A stretch of 41,397 bases of DNA from Ruminococcus sp. (GCA_017470535.1 JAFUYP010000030.1:1-41397); one strand, 5' to 3'; counted from the stretch's first letter, positions 24,795 to 32,848 are shown. The notes: a model not told the origin generated them from the letters alone. Program-made: numbers and translations.

Positions 24795-24829
24795 TTTTTA
24801 CACCCCCTTCCCTATATTTTTCTCTACCC

Positions 24830-24903
24830 GTGACGATGCGTGTCGATGGTGACGGTCTTTTAGAGACCTCACAAACATCGTCACGACCGTCACACATCGT
24901 CAC
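24830..24903. repeat. Iteron-like GTGACGATG cluster after the ATPase gene
   Basis: GTGACGATG at 24830-24838 and GTGACGGTC at 24849-24857 are matched by inverted copies CATCGTCAC (24876-24884), GACCGTCAC (24885-24893) and CATCGTCAC (24895-24903). The two halves can pair into a long hairpin. Position just after the RepA-like gene suits a replication-protein binding site or a strong structural terminator. Confidence 0.55.
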
Positions 24904-24905
24904 GC

Positions 24906-26258
24906 TCAATAACTTGTAGCGAGAAAGTTTTCCTTTTCTGCATCAGTCATATCGTGAAAAGACTTGTTTCCGCTATCACCTCTGATATAACACACCGTTG
25001 CTTTCGGATCGCCATCAACAGGTTGATACTGAAACTCGTCCTCGGCAGTATCATCGGTATCCAATTCAGGTTCAACTATGATAGGGTGATCCTCGTCATA
25101 GCGGAGCGTGATCTTCCTGCCCTTGTGACTTCTGGAATTGCTGTACTGCACAAAGTACAAATTGTACAGCTTTCCAGCATTGACATTCAGTTTCAGCGAC
25201 AGGGCATTCGGCTTGATGTCAATCGCTAACTTTTCGATAAGTTCGGTAGCTGTACCCTCCCAAGTCGGATTGTCCGCATTGATGAAATTGCCGATCGCTT
25301 CAAGCACAGGTTCAGGCGGCTCCGTGTATTCGGGCGACTTCTCTCCGTTCAGTTCCCAACACAGCGTTTCTTTGTTTCGGGTGAGCATAAACTTCTTGTC
25401 CGGCTGATCTCTGCCCGATACCTCAATCGTCGCATCACCATCGGAACGCTTATTCTTATACATGATGAACGCTCCGTCCGCTGCACCGAGCAAACCGTTC
25501 GTGCCGGAGATGCGGTCGAAATTATCATCGGACTTTTGCTTGCGGGTGTGGTGAACGAGTATCAGACAGATACCCGTCCTGTCCGCAAACGCTTTCAGCC
25601 CTGCGATAATATCGTAATCACGGGCATAGCTGTAAGTGTCGCCCTCGGCTTCACGGACTTTCTGTAATGTGTCGATGATGACGACCGAGGTTTCGGGGTG
25701 TTCGTTCAGAAACGTACCGAGCTGATCGAGCAGTCCTTCGTTTAGCGACTTGGAAGCAACTGAAAAGAAAAGATCGGGTGTTGTCTCCGTTCCGAACATT
25801 CGATACAGGCGCTCCTGCAATCTGCGGTAATCGTCCTCCAATGCAAGATACAGCACCGTACCCTTGCGGACGGAATAGTTCCACATTGGTGTGCCTGAGC
25901 TGACATGATAGGCGATCTGAGCCATCATGAAGCTCTTTCCGACCTTTGGTGCTCCTACAAACAGGTAAGTGCCTGGGTAGAGGAAATGGTCAATGATCGG
26001 CGGTTTGCCTGGGTAGACCATCTCGTAAAGCTCCGGCATCGAAACAGTCTGCATAAAGCCGGGAGCAGCTTCACGCTCCGCCTGAGCCTGTGCCTGCATT
26101 TCCTGTTCATACTGCATCTGAGCCTCGAACATTTCCTCGGCTGAGGGGTTGAAATTTTCCCCATAGTCTGGTATAATAGTAGGTGTTAATTCTGATGACT
26201 GCTCTGCACCTGCGCCAACAGGTGCGTCAAGAGCGGTCATTTCTCTTTCTTCGGTCAT
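24906..26258 (-). CDS. RepA-like hexameric helicase-type AAA ATPase
   Basis: The 450-residue protein has an acidic, Gln/Ala-rich N-terminus (to about residue 65) and then a RecA/DnaB-like ATPase domain of the AAA_25 type. Walker A is GAPKVGKS (102-109), Walker B is SVVIIDTL (about 190-197), and a LVHHTRK sensor-like segment follows. Such proteins unwind DNA for plasmid or element replication. The C-terminal 130 residues may be a DNA-binding winged helix. Its start overlaps the mobC stop as ATGA. A cluster of GTGACGATG-type repeats follows its stop. Confidence 0.87.
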   Translation of the reverse strand: MTEEREMTALDAPVGAGAEQSSELTPTIIPDYGENFNPSAEEMFEAQMQYEQEMQAQAQAEREAAPGFMQTVSMPELYEMVYPGKPPIIDHFLYPGTYLFVGAPKVGKSFMMAQIAYHVSSGTPMWNYSVRKGTVLYLALEDDYRRLQERLYRMFGTETTPDLFFSVASKSLNEGLLDQLGTFLNEHPETSVVIIDTLQKVREAEGDTYSYARDYDIIAGLKAFADRTGICLILVHHTRKQKSDDNFDRISGTNGLLGAADGAFIMYKNKRSDGDATIEVSGRDQPDKKFMLTRNKETLCWELNGEKSPEYTEPPEPVLEAIGNFINADNPTWEGTATELIEKLAIDIKPNALSLKLNVNAGKLYNLYFVQYSNSRSHKGRKITLRYDEDHPIIVEPELDTDDTAEDEFQYQPVDGDPKATVCYIRGDSGNKSFHDMTDAEKENFLATSY

Positions 26259-26584
26259 TCTCTATCTCCTTTCAGACCATTCAGAGTTGTTGTAATGAGC
26301 TGTATCGTGGACAGCAGCTCATCGTCCACAGCAGAGCCGTTCTTGATTCTTCGCAGCTCACCGAGGACTTCCGCAAGCTGATTTTTCAGAGCCTTGTATA
26401 CTCTCGGATTGCCCTGCACGACTACATCACGGCACAGCAGCCGCTTCACGATGTAGTCCTGCTTAGTCAGTCCCGACAGTGCCACAGCCGAGTTGATGAG
26501 CTGATCTTCTTCGGGTGAGACACGGAAACCGATCGTCCTCGCCCGGAATCTGCCCTTGCTGTCAAGGTTTTTCGCTGACATCAT
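26255..26584 (-). CDS. MobC-like mobilization relaxosome protein
   Basis: About 109 residues, with a ribbon-helix-helix-like N-terminus (RTIGFRVSPEEDQLINSAVALSGLTKQDYIVKRLL) and a helical C-terminus (VYKALKNQLAEVLGELRRI). This arrangement matches MobC-type accessory proteins that help the relaxase open oriT. GGAGG lies 5 bases before the ATG at 26584; ATG at 26581 and GTG at 26590 are alternatives. It overlaps the integrase stop by about 20 bases and the ATPase start by four, so integrase, mobC and the ATPase form one compact operon. Confidence 0.75.
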   Translation of the reverse strand: MMSAKNLDSKGRFRARTIGFRVSPEEDQLINSAVALSGLTKQDYIVKRLLCRDVVVQGNPRVYKALKNQLAEVLGELRRIKNGSAVDDELLSTIQLITTTLNGLKGDRE

Positions 26585-27668
26585 CTTCACCTCCCTCCAT
26601 ATCCTCGCTTCTCAGGTCGCTGAGCCTGTCCGCCATTTCGTTCTGCGTACTGGGGAACAGGTGAGCGTAACGATAAGTGATGTCAATACTTTCGTGACCT
26701 ACTCTATCCGCTATTGCCACGGCAGAGAACCCCATTTCAATGAGCAGAGAGATATGTGAGTGTCTGAGGTCATGAATGCGGATACGCTTCACGCCTGATT
26801 CTTTCGCCCCTCTGTCCATTTCATGATGAAGGTAGCTCTTGGTTATCATGAACATACGGTCATGTTCTCCGATACCGTAGAGCTGACCGATGAAGTCCTG
26901 CATCTCCTGAGAAAGAAAATCAGGCATCTTCACAACACGGTTGCTCTTGGCGGTTTTCGGATCGGTGATAATATCCTGCCCCTTGATACGCTGATAGGAC
27001 TTTGTGATCGAGACCGTCTGCTTCTCAAAGTCGAAATCGGCAGGCGTGAGGGCGAGAAGTTCACCCTCACGGATACCGCACCAGTACAGCATTTCAAAGG
27101 CATAGAAAGAAACAGGCTTGTCCATCATGACCTCTGCAAACTGCTTGTACTCCTCCTGTGTCCAGAACAGCATCTCACGGTTCTTCGCTTTTCCCATATT
27201 GCCTGCCTTTGCTGCGGGATTGCTCGGAAGTCCGTAAAACTTGACTGCATAGTTGAACACGGCACTGAGCTGATTGTGTAGCGTTTTCAGATACACTGGT
27301 GAGTAGGACTTGCCTGTCTTGGTCGAGCCTTCGAGCATTTCGTTTTGCCACGCTATCACGTCTTTGGGCTGAATGTCGCACATTTTTCTTTTCCCGAAGA
27401 ACGGAATCAGCTTTGTGCGGAGGATATGCTCCTTGGTGTGCCATGTGTTGTCTTTCAGACGCTTCTTCATGTCCTCAAAGTATATCTCTGAAAAGCTCTC
27501 GAAGGTCATATCAAGGCTGGATTCCGTCTTGTTCATCTGCTCACGCTCCCACGCCTGAGCTTCTTTCTTTGTGGAGAAACCACGCTTCTGTGTCTGCTTG
27601 CGTTCTCCACGGCTGTCGGTGTAGCGATAGATCACACGCCACTTGTTGCCGTCTTTATAAACTGACAT
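26562..27668 (-). CDS. Tyrosine site-specific integrase
   Basis: A 368-residue tyrosine recombinase. An N-terminal arm-binding domain (YKDGNKWRVIYRYTDSRGERKQTQKRGFSTKKEA, residues 4-37) is followed by a SAM-like core-binding domain (about 55-150) and the catalytic domain. Catalytic residues are Arg200 (GIREGE), a Lys near 238-241, His299 and Arg302 (HDLRH), His325 (GHES) and the nucleophile Tyr334 (YRYAHL). All are present, so it looks active. AAAGGAAG before the ATG at 27668 decides the start. The paired GTTGCCA boxes near both element ends are its likely arm sites. Confidence 0.96.
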   Translation of the reverse strand: MSVYKDGNKWRVIYRYTDSRGERKQTQKRGFSTKKEAQAWEREQMNKTESSLDMTFESFSEIYFEDMKKRLKDNTWHTKEHILRTKLIPFFGKRKMCDIQPKDVIAWQNEMLEGSTKTGKSYSPVYLKTLHNQLSAVFNYAVKFYGLPSNPAAKAGNMGKAKNREMLFWTQEEYKQFAEVMMDKPVSFYAFEMLYWCGIREGELLALTPADFDFEKQTVSITKSYQRIKGQDIITDPKTAKSNRVVKMPDFLSQEMQDFIGQLYGIGEHDRMFMITKSYLHHEMDRGAKESGVKRIRIHDLRHSHISLLIEMGFSAVAIADRVGHESIDITYRYAHLFPSTQNEMADRLSDLRSEDMEGGEDDVSEKP

Positions 27669-27672
27669 CGTA

Positions 27673-27876
27673 TCACTTCCTTTCGCTGTCCTCAGCAGAA
27701 CCACCGTAGCAAGTCCTTTCGAGGAAGTACTGTCTGTTCACTCTGCCTGAGATCGTGATATATCCCTTGGCTTCAAGCTCCTTGTTGAGCTTCTGCACTA
27801 TCTTATAAGCATAGGACTTGGATACATCAAGCTCCCTGGCAACATCTTCTACTCTCATAAAATTTTTATCTGTCAT
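27673..27876 (-). CDS. Small winged-helix excisionase/DNA-binding protein
   Basis: A 67-residue protein with a helix-turn-helix of excisionase type (MRVEDVARELDVSKSYAYKIVQKLNKELEAKGY, residues 7-39) and a basic wing (GRVNRQYFLERT). Proteins of this kind, encoded just before a tyrosine integrase, direct excision. The gene ends four bases before the integrase start. AAAGGAGA precedes its ATG. It is the first gene after a strong promoter controlled by repeats that the divergent XRE protein may bind. Confidence 0.85.
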   Translation of the reverse strand: MTDKNFMRVEDVARELDVSKSYAYKIVQKLNKELEAKGYITISGRVNRQYFLERTCYGGSAEDSERK

Positions 27877-27928
27877 TAAGAGTATCTCCTTTCTCTGACT
27901 TAACTCTTAATCGTTAAGTTCTGTTTTT

Positions 27929-27957
27929 ATTATACTAAACATATATCGTTATGTCAA
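27929..27957 (-). promoter_or_regulatory. Promoter of the excisionase-integrase operon
   Basis: A perfect TTGACA (27952-27957) and perfect TATAAT (27929-27934) are 17 bp apart. The spacer overlaps a CTAAACATATATCGTTAT box that recurs in the divergent XRE promoter. CTTAA-TCG-TTAAG (27906-27918) lies just downstream. Confidence 0.9.
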
Positions 27958-27992
27958 GTATAAAATTACTAAACATTTTTATTTCTACTATC

Positions 27993-28022
27993 TTGACAAA
28001 CACTAAGCATATATGTTATAAT
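27993..28022 (+). promoter_or_regulatory. Promoter of the XRE-cargo operon
   Basis: TTGACA (27993-27998) and TATAAT (28017-28022) are 18 bp apart. The spacer contains CTAAGCATATATGTTAT, a near copy of the box in the opposing promoter. Confidence 0.85.
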
Positions 28023-28080
28023 TGATTTGTGAAATATGGCGGCGCAGATCGTCAGCCGATTGAAAATGGAGGGCAACAAT

Positions 28081-28578
28081 ATGGCAATAGGTGAGAGGAT
28101 CAGGTTTATCAGAAACCTCAGAGGTATGACGCAGAAGTTCTTAGGCTTGCAGGTCGGCTTCTCGGAACGGACAGCCGATATTCGTATGGCGCAGTATGAA
28201 TCAGGTTCGAGAACGCCCAAGGCTGACCTTGTAGAGCAGCTTGCCGATGCACTTGACGTATCGACCGAGGCTCTGAACGTACCGAACATCGACAGCTACA
28301 CCGGGCTTATGCACACGCTGTTTGCCTTGGAAGACTTATACGGCTTCAAGATCGACCGACTTGACGGGGAAATCTGTATCCGCATCAACAGGCAGAACGG
28401 TCCGACCTTTGCAAAGATGACAGGTCTGCTCGAACCCTGGGAGGAAATGGCTCAGAAGTACCGCAATGGGGAGATCAGCCGTGAGGAGTATGACCAGTGG
28501 AGGTACAGGTATCCGAGGTCGGAGGCGGAGCGGAATGGGACTGCCCGTAGAGCATTGAATGAGGAGAACAATAAATGA
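28081..28578 (+). CDS. XRE-family regulator of the element
   Basis: A 165-residue protein with an N-terminal HTH_3 domain (residues about 4-62: ERIRFIRNLRGMTQKFLGLQVGF, YESGSRTPKADLVEQLADAL) and a C-terminal domain of about 100 residues ending in a short linker-like motif (EISREEYDQWRYRYP). GGAGG lies 8 bases before the ATG. It is divergent from the excisionase-integrase operon and both promoters contain the same box, so it probably represses excision and itself. Its last codon overlaps the start of the next gene as ATGA. Confidence 0.88.
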   Translation: MAIGERIRFIRNLRGMTQKFLGLQVGFSERTADIRMAQYESGSRTPKADLVEQLADALDVSTEALNVPNIDSYTGLMHTLFALEDLYGFKIDRLDGEICIRINRQNGPTFAKMTGLLEPWEEMAQKYRNGEISREEYDQWRYRYPRSEAERNGTARRALNEENNK

Positions 28579-29444
28579 GAAAAACAATATTTGAGCAAAT
28601 CAAAGATAGAATTTCATTTGCATCAGAGATACAGCGTCTTGATAAACTAATAAATGATCCGAATGGAATTCGTATTGAAATACCAAATACTTTGTTTACA
28701 ATGACAGATAATGATTTTGATATTAAATACTATTCCTTAGAAGATTTTTTTGACGCCTTTATGTTTAAAACATGGAAAGCACGAGGAACTTGCATAAGTT
28801 GTGAAGATATGAGAGAAGCGCTCAATCTTGATGAAATACTGGATTCTGATGATCCTACATTTGAAGAAACGATTTCGTATTGCGAGTATGTTGCAAATCT
28901 CATCAAACTACATGATAGAGCAGAATTAAAAGAAGGTGTTCACTTCTATAATACAAGTGTAACTGTAGCTATTATCACTAACCTCAATTCGATAATGGAT
29001 TGGCTAAATCAGGAAATGGTCTTCTTTGAGAATGAAGAACGAGTTTTGATTACTGAGAAAAACGCCGCTGTCACCGCTGTAGCTGAATGCGTAGATGAAG
29101 AACTTGCATATCAAATAGTCAAATATAACCATTATACATTAAAAGGCGATATTTCGAAGAAAAAAGAAATACTCCTAAAACTTGGCAGCGAATTAGAACC
29201 TAAGCGCGGACAATTAAACAGTAAATTGGGAGACAACATATTCTTTATGCTCAACAATCTTAACATACGCCATAATAACAAAAGCAAAAAAGATAAGAAT
29301 TATAAAGAATACGTTGCTAAAATGAAGAAAAACAAACTTGAAGAATGGTATGATGAGCTTTATCAGATGATGTTGCTTGCAATGCTTGAATTAGAACAGG
29401 TTGAAAGAAATCAAAAGATAAATGAGTTAAAAACTCATTTCTAA
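28575..29444 (+). CDS. AT-rich cargo gene of unknown function
   Basis: A 289-residue soluble, mostly helical protein. It is acidic in the first half (ALNLDEILDSDDPTFEETISYCEYV) and lysine-rich near the end. The C-terminal MLNNLNIRHNNKSKKDKNY followed by a long helix (EEWYDELYQMMLLAMLELEQ) recalls HEPN-like abortive-infection proteins, but the usual R-X4-6-H motif is not clear. Codon use is far AT-richer than in the integrase or mob genes, pointing to separate acquisition. It is translationally coupled to the XRE regulator and lies just inside the right end of the element. A defence or toxin role is a guess. Confidence 0.75.
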   Translation: MRKTIFEQIKDRISFASEIQRLDKLINDPNGIRIEIPNTLFTMTDNDFDIKYYSLEDFFDAFMFKTWKARGTCISCEDMREALNLDEILDSDDPTFEETISYCEYVANLIKLHDRAELKEGVHFYNTSVTVAIITNLNSIMDWLNQEMVFFENEERVLITEKNAAVTAVAECVDEELAYQIVKYNHYTLKGDISKKKEILLKLGSELEPKRGQLNSKLGDNIFFMLNNLNIRHNNKSKKDKNYKEYVAKMKKNKLEEWYDELYQMMLLAMLELEQVERNQKINELKTHF

Positions 29445-29450
29445 CAAAAA

Positions 29451-29495
29451 AGAGCTATCCGATTCGTAAATTGAATCAGATAGCTCTTAGCTTTT
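29451..29495 (+). terminator. Right-end hairpin terminator
   Basis: AGAGCTATC with GATAGCTCT, extended by GATTC/GAATC, then TAGCTTTT. It terminates the cargo gene and has a near copy at 20261-20306. The inner stem bases differ but still pair, so the structure has been conserved. Confidence 0.85.
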
Positions 29496-29515
29496 CAGAC
29501 AGAAATTTTATAACT

Positions 29516-29553
29516 GTTGCCGATGATAGAGAAATGTTGCCAAATCGTTGCCA
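29516..29553. repeat. Integrase arm-type boxes at the right end
   Basis: GTTGCC at 29516-29521, then GTTGCCA at 29536-29542 and 29547-29553, the last two starting 11 bp apart. The pair is 67 bp from the core at 29603. Confidence 0.6.
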
Positions 29554-29602
29554 TTCAGCTTAACTACGCCACGAAAAGTACGGTATTACGCTGTTTCAGC
29601 AA

Positions 29603-29623
29603 GCGTTTGTATCATTCCCACTC
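29603..29623. other. Attachment site at the right end, inside the guaA 3' end
   Basis: This segment covers the last guaA codons and the bases just after the stop, and matches 20389-20407 with a two-base gap. The shared block is TCCCACTC. Integration here preserves the guaA reading frame, since the far copy also encodes Glu-Trp-Glu-stop. Confidence 0.6.
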
Positions 29624-31150
29624 CACCGTCCCCGGCGGTTTGGAAGTAATATCATACACTACCCTGTTGACGTGCTCCACCTCGTTGGTCAGGCGGTTGG
29701 ATACCCTTGCTAAAACATCGTAGGGTATCTTTGCCCAGTCGGCGGTCATGAAGTCATCGGTCGTTACCGCTCTTATCGCTATAAGGTGGTCGTAGGTGCG
29801 GTGGTCGCCCATTACGCCTACTGTCTGGACGTCGGGCAGCACTGCGAAGAACTGGCTGAGCGTGTCCTCTATGCCGCTCTTTTTTATCTCGTCACGGAAA
29901 ACAGCGTCCGCCTCCTGAAGCACCTTTATCTTCTCCTCGGTTATCTCACCGATTATGCGTACACCAAGTCCGGGACCCGGGAATGGCTGGCGCCATACAA
30001 GCTCTTTGGGTATGCCGAGCTTTTCACCGACTCTCCTTACCTCGTCCTTGAACAGCTCGCCCAGCGGCTCGATAACACCGTCAAAGGTTATATCCTCAGG
30101 CATCTTCACCTGATTGTGGTGTGTCTTTATCGTGGCGGCATCACCCTTGCCGCTCTCTATCCGGTCGGGATAGATAGTGCCCTGTGCGAAGAACCCTCCG
30201 TCAGCCTGCTTTCTTATCTCGTCCCAGAAGACCTTATAAAACTCTGAGCCTATCGTCTTTCTCTTCTGCTCGGGGTCGGTGATGCCCCTGAGCTTTTCGA
30301 TAAACTGTGCGCCGCAGTTTACCCTTACAAAATTCATATCAAAAAGACTTGTGAAGGTCTTTTCCACAAAGTCGCCCTCGTCTTTTCTCATAAGACCCTG
30401 ATCGACAAAAACGCAGGTGAGCTGCTTACCGACCGCACGGCTGAGTAATCCTGCTGCGACCGACGAGTCAACACCGCCCGAAAGCCCCAGCACTACCTTT
30501 TTATCGCCTATCTGCTCTTTGAGCTGTGCAACAGTGCGCTCTATAAAGTCGTCCATCACCCAGTCGCCCTTGCAGGCACATACCTCAAAGAGGAAGTTGT
30601 GCAGAAAAGCCTTGCCGAACTGTGTGTGCGTCACCTCGGGGTGGAACTGTACGGCGTAGAGCTTTCTGCCCTCGTTTTCCATGGACGCACACGGGCAGTC
30701 CGCCGAGTGAGATGTTATCTCAAACCCCTCGGGCGCTTTTGATATGTAGTCGGTGTGGCTCATCCATACAACGCTCTTTGTATCGACGCCCTTGAAAAGC
30801 AGGCTCTCACGCTTTGTGTTCTCTATCTCGATCTTGCCGTATTCGCTGTTTATGCAGCTTTCCACCTTGCCGTCACACATCCACGCCATGAGCTGTGCGC
30901 CGTAGCAAATGCCCAGCACAGGTATGCCGAGGTCAAGTATCTCCTTTGAATAATGCGGCGATGACATATCATACACAGAGTTCGGACCGCCTGTGAATAT
31001 TATGCCCTTGTAGCCTGCCGCCTTTATCTCTTCAAGCGGTGTTTCAAAGGTCTTTATCTCGGCGTATACATTCTCGTCACGCACACGCCTTGCGATGAGC
31101 TGATTGTACTGTCCGCCGAAATCAAGAACAAGTATTTTCTCAAAAGACAT
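29612..31150 (-). CDS. guaA: GMP synthase (glutamine-hydrolysing)
   Basis: GuaA converts XMP, ATP and glutamine to GMP. The 512-residue protein has the class I glutamine amidotransferase domain with nucleophile Cys82 (GICYGAQ) and the His-Glu pair in QFHPEVTHT. The ATP-pyrophosphatase domain follows with its P-loop [11 protein letters not shown], then the C-terminal dimerisation domain ending [20 protein letters not shown] before the ATG at 31150 decides the start. Its 3' end is the integration site of the neighbouring element and the gene remains intact. Confidence 0.97.
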   Translation of the reverse strand: MSFEKILVLDFGGQYNQLIARRVRDENVYAEIKTFETPLEEIKAAGYKGIIFTGGPNSVYDMSSPHYSKEILDLGIPVLGICYGAQLMAWMCDGKVESCINSEYGKIEIENTKRESLLFKGVDTKSVVWMSHTDYISKAPEGFEITSHSADCPCASMENEGRKLYAVQFHPEVTHTQFGKAFLHNFLFEVCACKGDWVMDDFIERTVAQLKEQIGDKKVVLGLSGGVDSSVAAGLLSRAVGKQLTCVFVDQGLMRKDEGDFVEKTFTSLFDMNFVRVNCGAQFIEKLRGITDPEQKRKTIGSEFYKVFWDEIRKQADGGFFAQGTIYPDRIESGKGDAATIKTHHNQVKMPEDITFDGVIEPLGELFKDEVRRVGEKLGIPKELVWRQPFPGPGLGVRIIGEITEEKIKVLQEADAVFRDEIKKSGIEDTLSQFFAVLPDVQTVGVMGDHRTYDHLIAIRAVTTDDFMTADWAKIPYDVLARVSNRLTNEVEHVNRVVYDITSKPPGTVEWE

Positions 31151-31176
31151 AGGCACATTCCTTTCAAAAACAATAT

Positions 31177-31201
31177 CAGCACCCATTCTCCCCGGGTGCT
31201 G
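31177..31201 (-). promoter_or_regulatory. Leader hairpin before guaA
   Basis: CAGCACCC and GGGTGCTG form a perfect 8-bp stem with a 9-base loop between the guaA promoter and ribosome site. The run of T (ATTGTTTTTG) begins a few bases later, so it could act as a weak attenuator. No purine riboswitch fold is visible. Confidence 0.55.
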
Positions 31202-31206
31202 ATTTT

Positions 31207-31235
31207 ATTATAGCATATTATTTTTTGAGTTGCAA
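31207..31235 (-). promoter_or_regulatory. Promoter of guaA
   Basis: TTGCAA (31230-31235) and TATAAT (31207-31212) are 17 bp apart on the minus strand. Confidence 0.82.
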
Positions 31236-31293
31236 TAGGGTTTACAGAAATTTCACGGAAATAGACCCGTGAGAGAAAACCAAAGCATTACTA

Positions 31294-32307
31294 TCATCTG
31301 CGCATCCACGGCTGCTGCGGCGTCTGCTGCGTCTGCTGCGGCGGCATTGGCGGCATCTGCTGAGGCGGCTGTGGCTGCTGAGGCATCTGCTGCGGCTGTG
31401 GCATCATCTGTTTGCTTTTGCCGAAGTATTTCACCTTGTAGAACTTCCTGTCCTTTTTCAGGAAGAACCAGCTTGCAAAGTACGCCAGCAGCGCAAAGGC
31501 TGTGAGTATAAAGAACATCTTGTCTGTCAGTATCATAGGGCTTTGCTCTATCTTGTCCTTGCCCTCGTTCATCTCGCTGATGACGTTTATAAACGAGCGA
31601 TTCATAAGCACCACAAAACCGAGCTGCAAAAGATTGCCGAAGATAAAAAACGCTATCGCCGAGCGTGCGCTGCTGTAAAGTCTGTGCAGGTCGTTGTCAT
31701 TGGGCAGCAGCTGCACGAATGCTATCACTATATGTATAAGCCCCAGGACATACGCTATCAGTGTCATCGTATAGAACACCGTTATCACCGTCACGACCGA
31801 GCTTTCCATTTCTATCTCGGCAGCCCTTGTCTTTTCAAGTGCAAGGTCGTATTTCTCGCTGAGCTTTTCCTTGGGGTATGCAGCTTTTCTGTCGTCGTCA
31901 TCAAAAAGCCTGCTGCCGGTGATGTTCTTAGCCGTTATGTCAGATGCTATGTCACTTATGCTTATAAAGCTGTACCCGGGCGTTTCCTCAACGCCGAACA
32001 TCGAAAAGTCAAAGCGGAACATCTTTATAAACGGCATCACCGCAGCAGCGATACACAAGATCAGCACTATGTATACAGGCGCCTTGCGCTCGTTGTAATT
32101 GTACGCCACGATGTCGCCGCCCGATTTCTCAAACAGCCCCTGTTCCCTGCCGCAGTTGTGGCAGAAGCGCTGGTTCTCGGCAACGCCTGCGCCGCAGTTG
32201 GGGCAGAAAATATCCGTGTTGACCGGCGTATACGGCTGATCCTTTCCGCAGCTAAGGCAGAACTTGATAGTCGGGTCGAGTTGCTTTCCGCAGAATTTAC
32301 AATACAT
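31294..32307 (-). CDS. Zinc-ribbon membrane protein of unknown function
   Basis: A 337-residue protein. Two zinc ribbons fill residues 1-60, with CxxC pairs YCKFCG, FCLSCG, FCPNCG and FCHNCG. Membrane helices follow near residues 77-95, 170-205 (probably two), 215-235 and 260-282. A Pro/Gln/Met-rich tail (MPQPQQMPQQPQPPQQ and on) ends the protein. The topology suggests a cytoplasmic ribbon domain attached to a polytopic membrane part. Function is unknown. It has its own promoter, and GAAGGA precedes the ATG. Confidence 0.82.
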   Translation of the reverse strand: MYCKFCGKQLDPTIKFCLSCGKDQPYTPVNTDIFCPNCGAGVAENQRFCHNCGREQGLFEKSGGDIVAYNYNERKAPVYIVLILCIAAAVMPFIKMFRFDFSMFGVEETPGYSFISISDIASDITAKNITGSRLFDDDDRKAAYPKEKLSEKYDLALEKTRAAEIEMESSVVTVITVFYTMTLIAYVLGLIHIVIAFVQLLPNDNDLHRLYSSARSAIAFFIFGNLLQLGFVVLMNRSFINVISEMNEGKDKIEQSPMILTDKMFFILTAFALLAYFASWFFLKKDRKFYKVKYFGKSKQMMPQPQQMPQQPQPPQQMPPMPPQQTQQTPQQPWMRR

Positions 32308-32341
32308 ATTATCAGTCCTTCAAAAATACTTTTACAAAAAA

Positions 32342-32370
32342 ATTATAACACACCCACCCGATTTTGTCAA
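32342..32370 (-). promoter_or_regulatory. Promoter of the zinc-ribbon gene
   Basis: TTGACA (32365-32370) and TATAAT (32342-32347) are 17 bp apart on the minus strand, 35 bases from the start codon. Confidence 0.88.
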
Positions 32371-32426
32371 CATATGTATTCATAATCTAACCTTTATCAG
32401 TGTATGATATAATTGAGGTGATATAT

Positions 32427-32666
32427 ATGTATGAACCCATGCTTGACCCCATAGCTGTCGGGCAGACGATACATCAGCTGCGGCAGGAGAAAGGCTTGTC
32501 GCAGGAGGTGATGAGCGGACTTGCCGGTATCGGCAGAACGCACCTGAGTGCGATAGAGCGCGGCGAACGCAAGCCGACATTGGAAACGCTTTACAGATTA
32601 TCCATTGCACTTGAAATGAATATGAGCGATGTAGTAAAAAGGATAGAATCGACCGGGGAACAATAG
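32427..32666 (+). CDS. Small XRE-family regulator
   Basis: A 79-residue protein that is almost entirely an HTH_3 domain (VGQTIHQLRQEKGLSQEVMSGLAGIGRTHLSAIERGERKPTLETLYRLSIALEM). GAGGTG lies about 7 bases before the ATG at 32427; an earlier in-frame start would add nine residues inside the promoter region. It is divergent from the zinc-ribbon gene and convergent with the DUF3990 gene. Its target is unknown; neighbours are the first candidates. Confidence 0.88.
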   Translation: MYEPMLDPIAVGQTIHQLRQEKGLSQEVMSGLAGIGRTHLSAIERGERKPTLETLYRLSIALEMNMSDVVKRIESTGEQ

Positions 32667-32821
32667 AGCAATGCACGATTTACAATGCACAATGCACAAT
32701 TATGTGTCGGCTGCGCTGACACGGCGTTCTGCTTCAAAAAGTGTTTTTTATTTTATTATAACACATTTTTGCGGTTTTTCAATCGAAACCTTTTTGTTTT
32801 CCGGCTAAACCTACGGTTGAT

Positions 32822-32848
32822 AAAAAAGCGGCAGATCTCTCTGCCGCT
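32822..32848 (-). terminator. Terminator of the GT2-GH26-DUF3990 operon
   Basis: AGCGGCAGA with TCTGCCGCT, a 9-bp stem, is followed by six T on the minus strand and lies eight bases after the DUF3990 stop. Confidence 0.92.

Larger units (their letters stand above)
20389..29623. mobile_element. Integrative mobilizable element at the 3' end of guaA
   Basis: A unit of about 9.2 kb is bounded by imperfect direct repeats resembling the guaA 3' end. It carries a complete integrase-excisionase pair, MobC, RepA-like ATPase, MobV relaxase, a TnpV-like protein and cargo at both ends. No conjugation ATPase or type IV secretion genes are present, so it would depend on a helper element for transfer. The 3' end of guaA is a known integration target for genomic islands. 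All transfer genes are on the minus strand. Two plus-strand genes (XRE and an unknown) lie next to guaA. Confidence 0.82.

Noticed and set aside
24830-24903. CRISPR array
   Set aside because: The repeated units are 9 bases, partly inverted and without uniform spacers, and no cas genes are present; iterons or a structural element fit better.
31151-31235. Purine riboswitch before guaA
   Set aside because: The leader is too short and shows one simple hairpin, without the three-way junction and conserved loops of purine riboswitches.
31269-31505. A 78-residue Ala-rich plus-strand frame
   Set aside because: It is the complement of the Gln/Pro-rich tail of the zinc-ribbon protein; the low-complexity Ala run is a by-product of repeated codons.
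32667-32821. Tandem ACAATGCAC repeats as a mobile element
   Set aside because: Only two or three short copies near 32671-32700, without inverted ends or coding sequence; too little to support a call.
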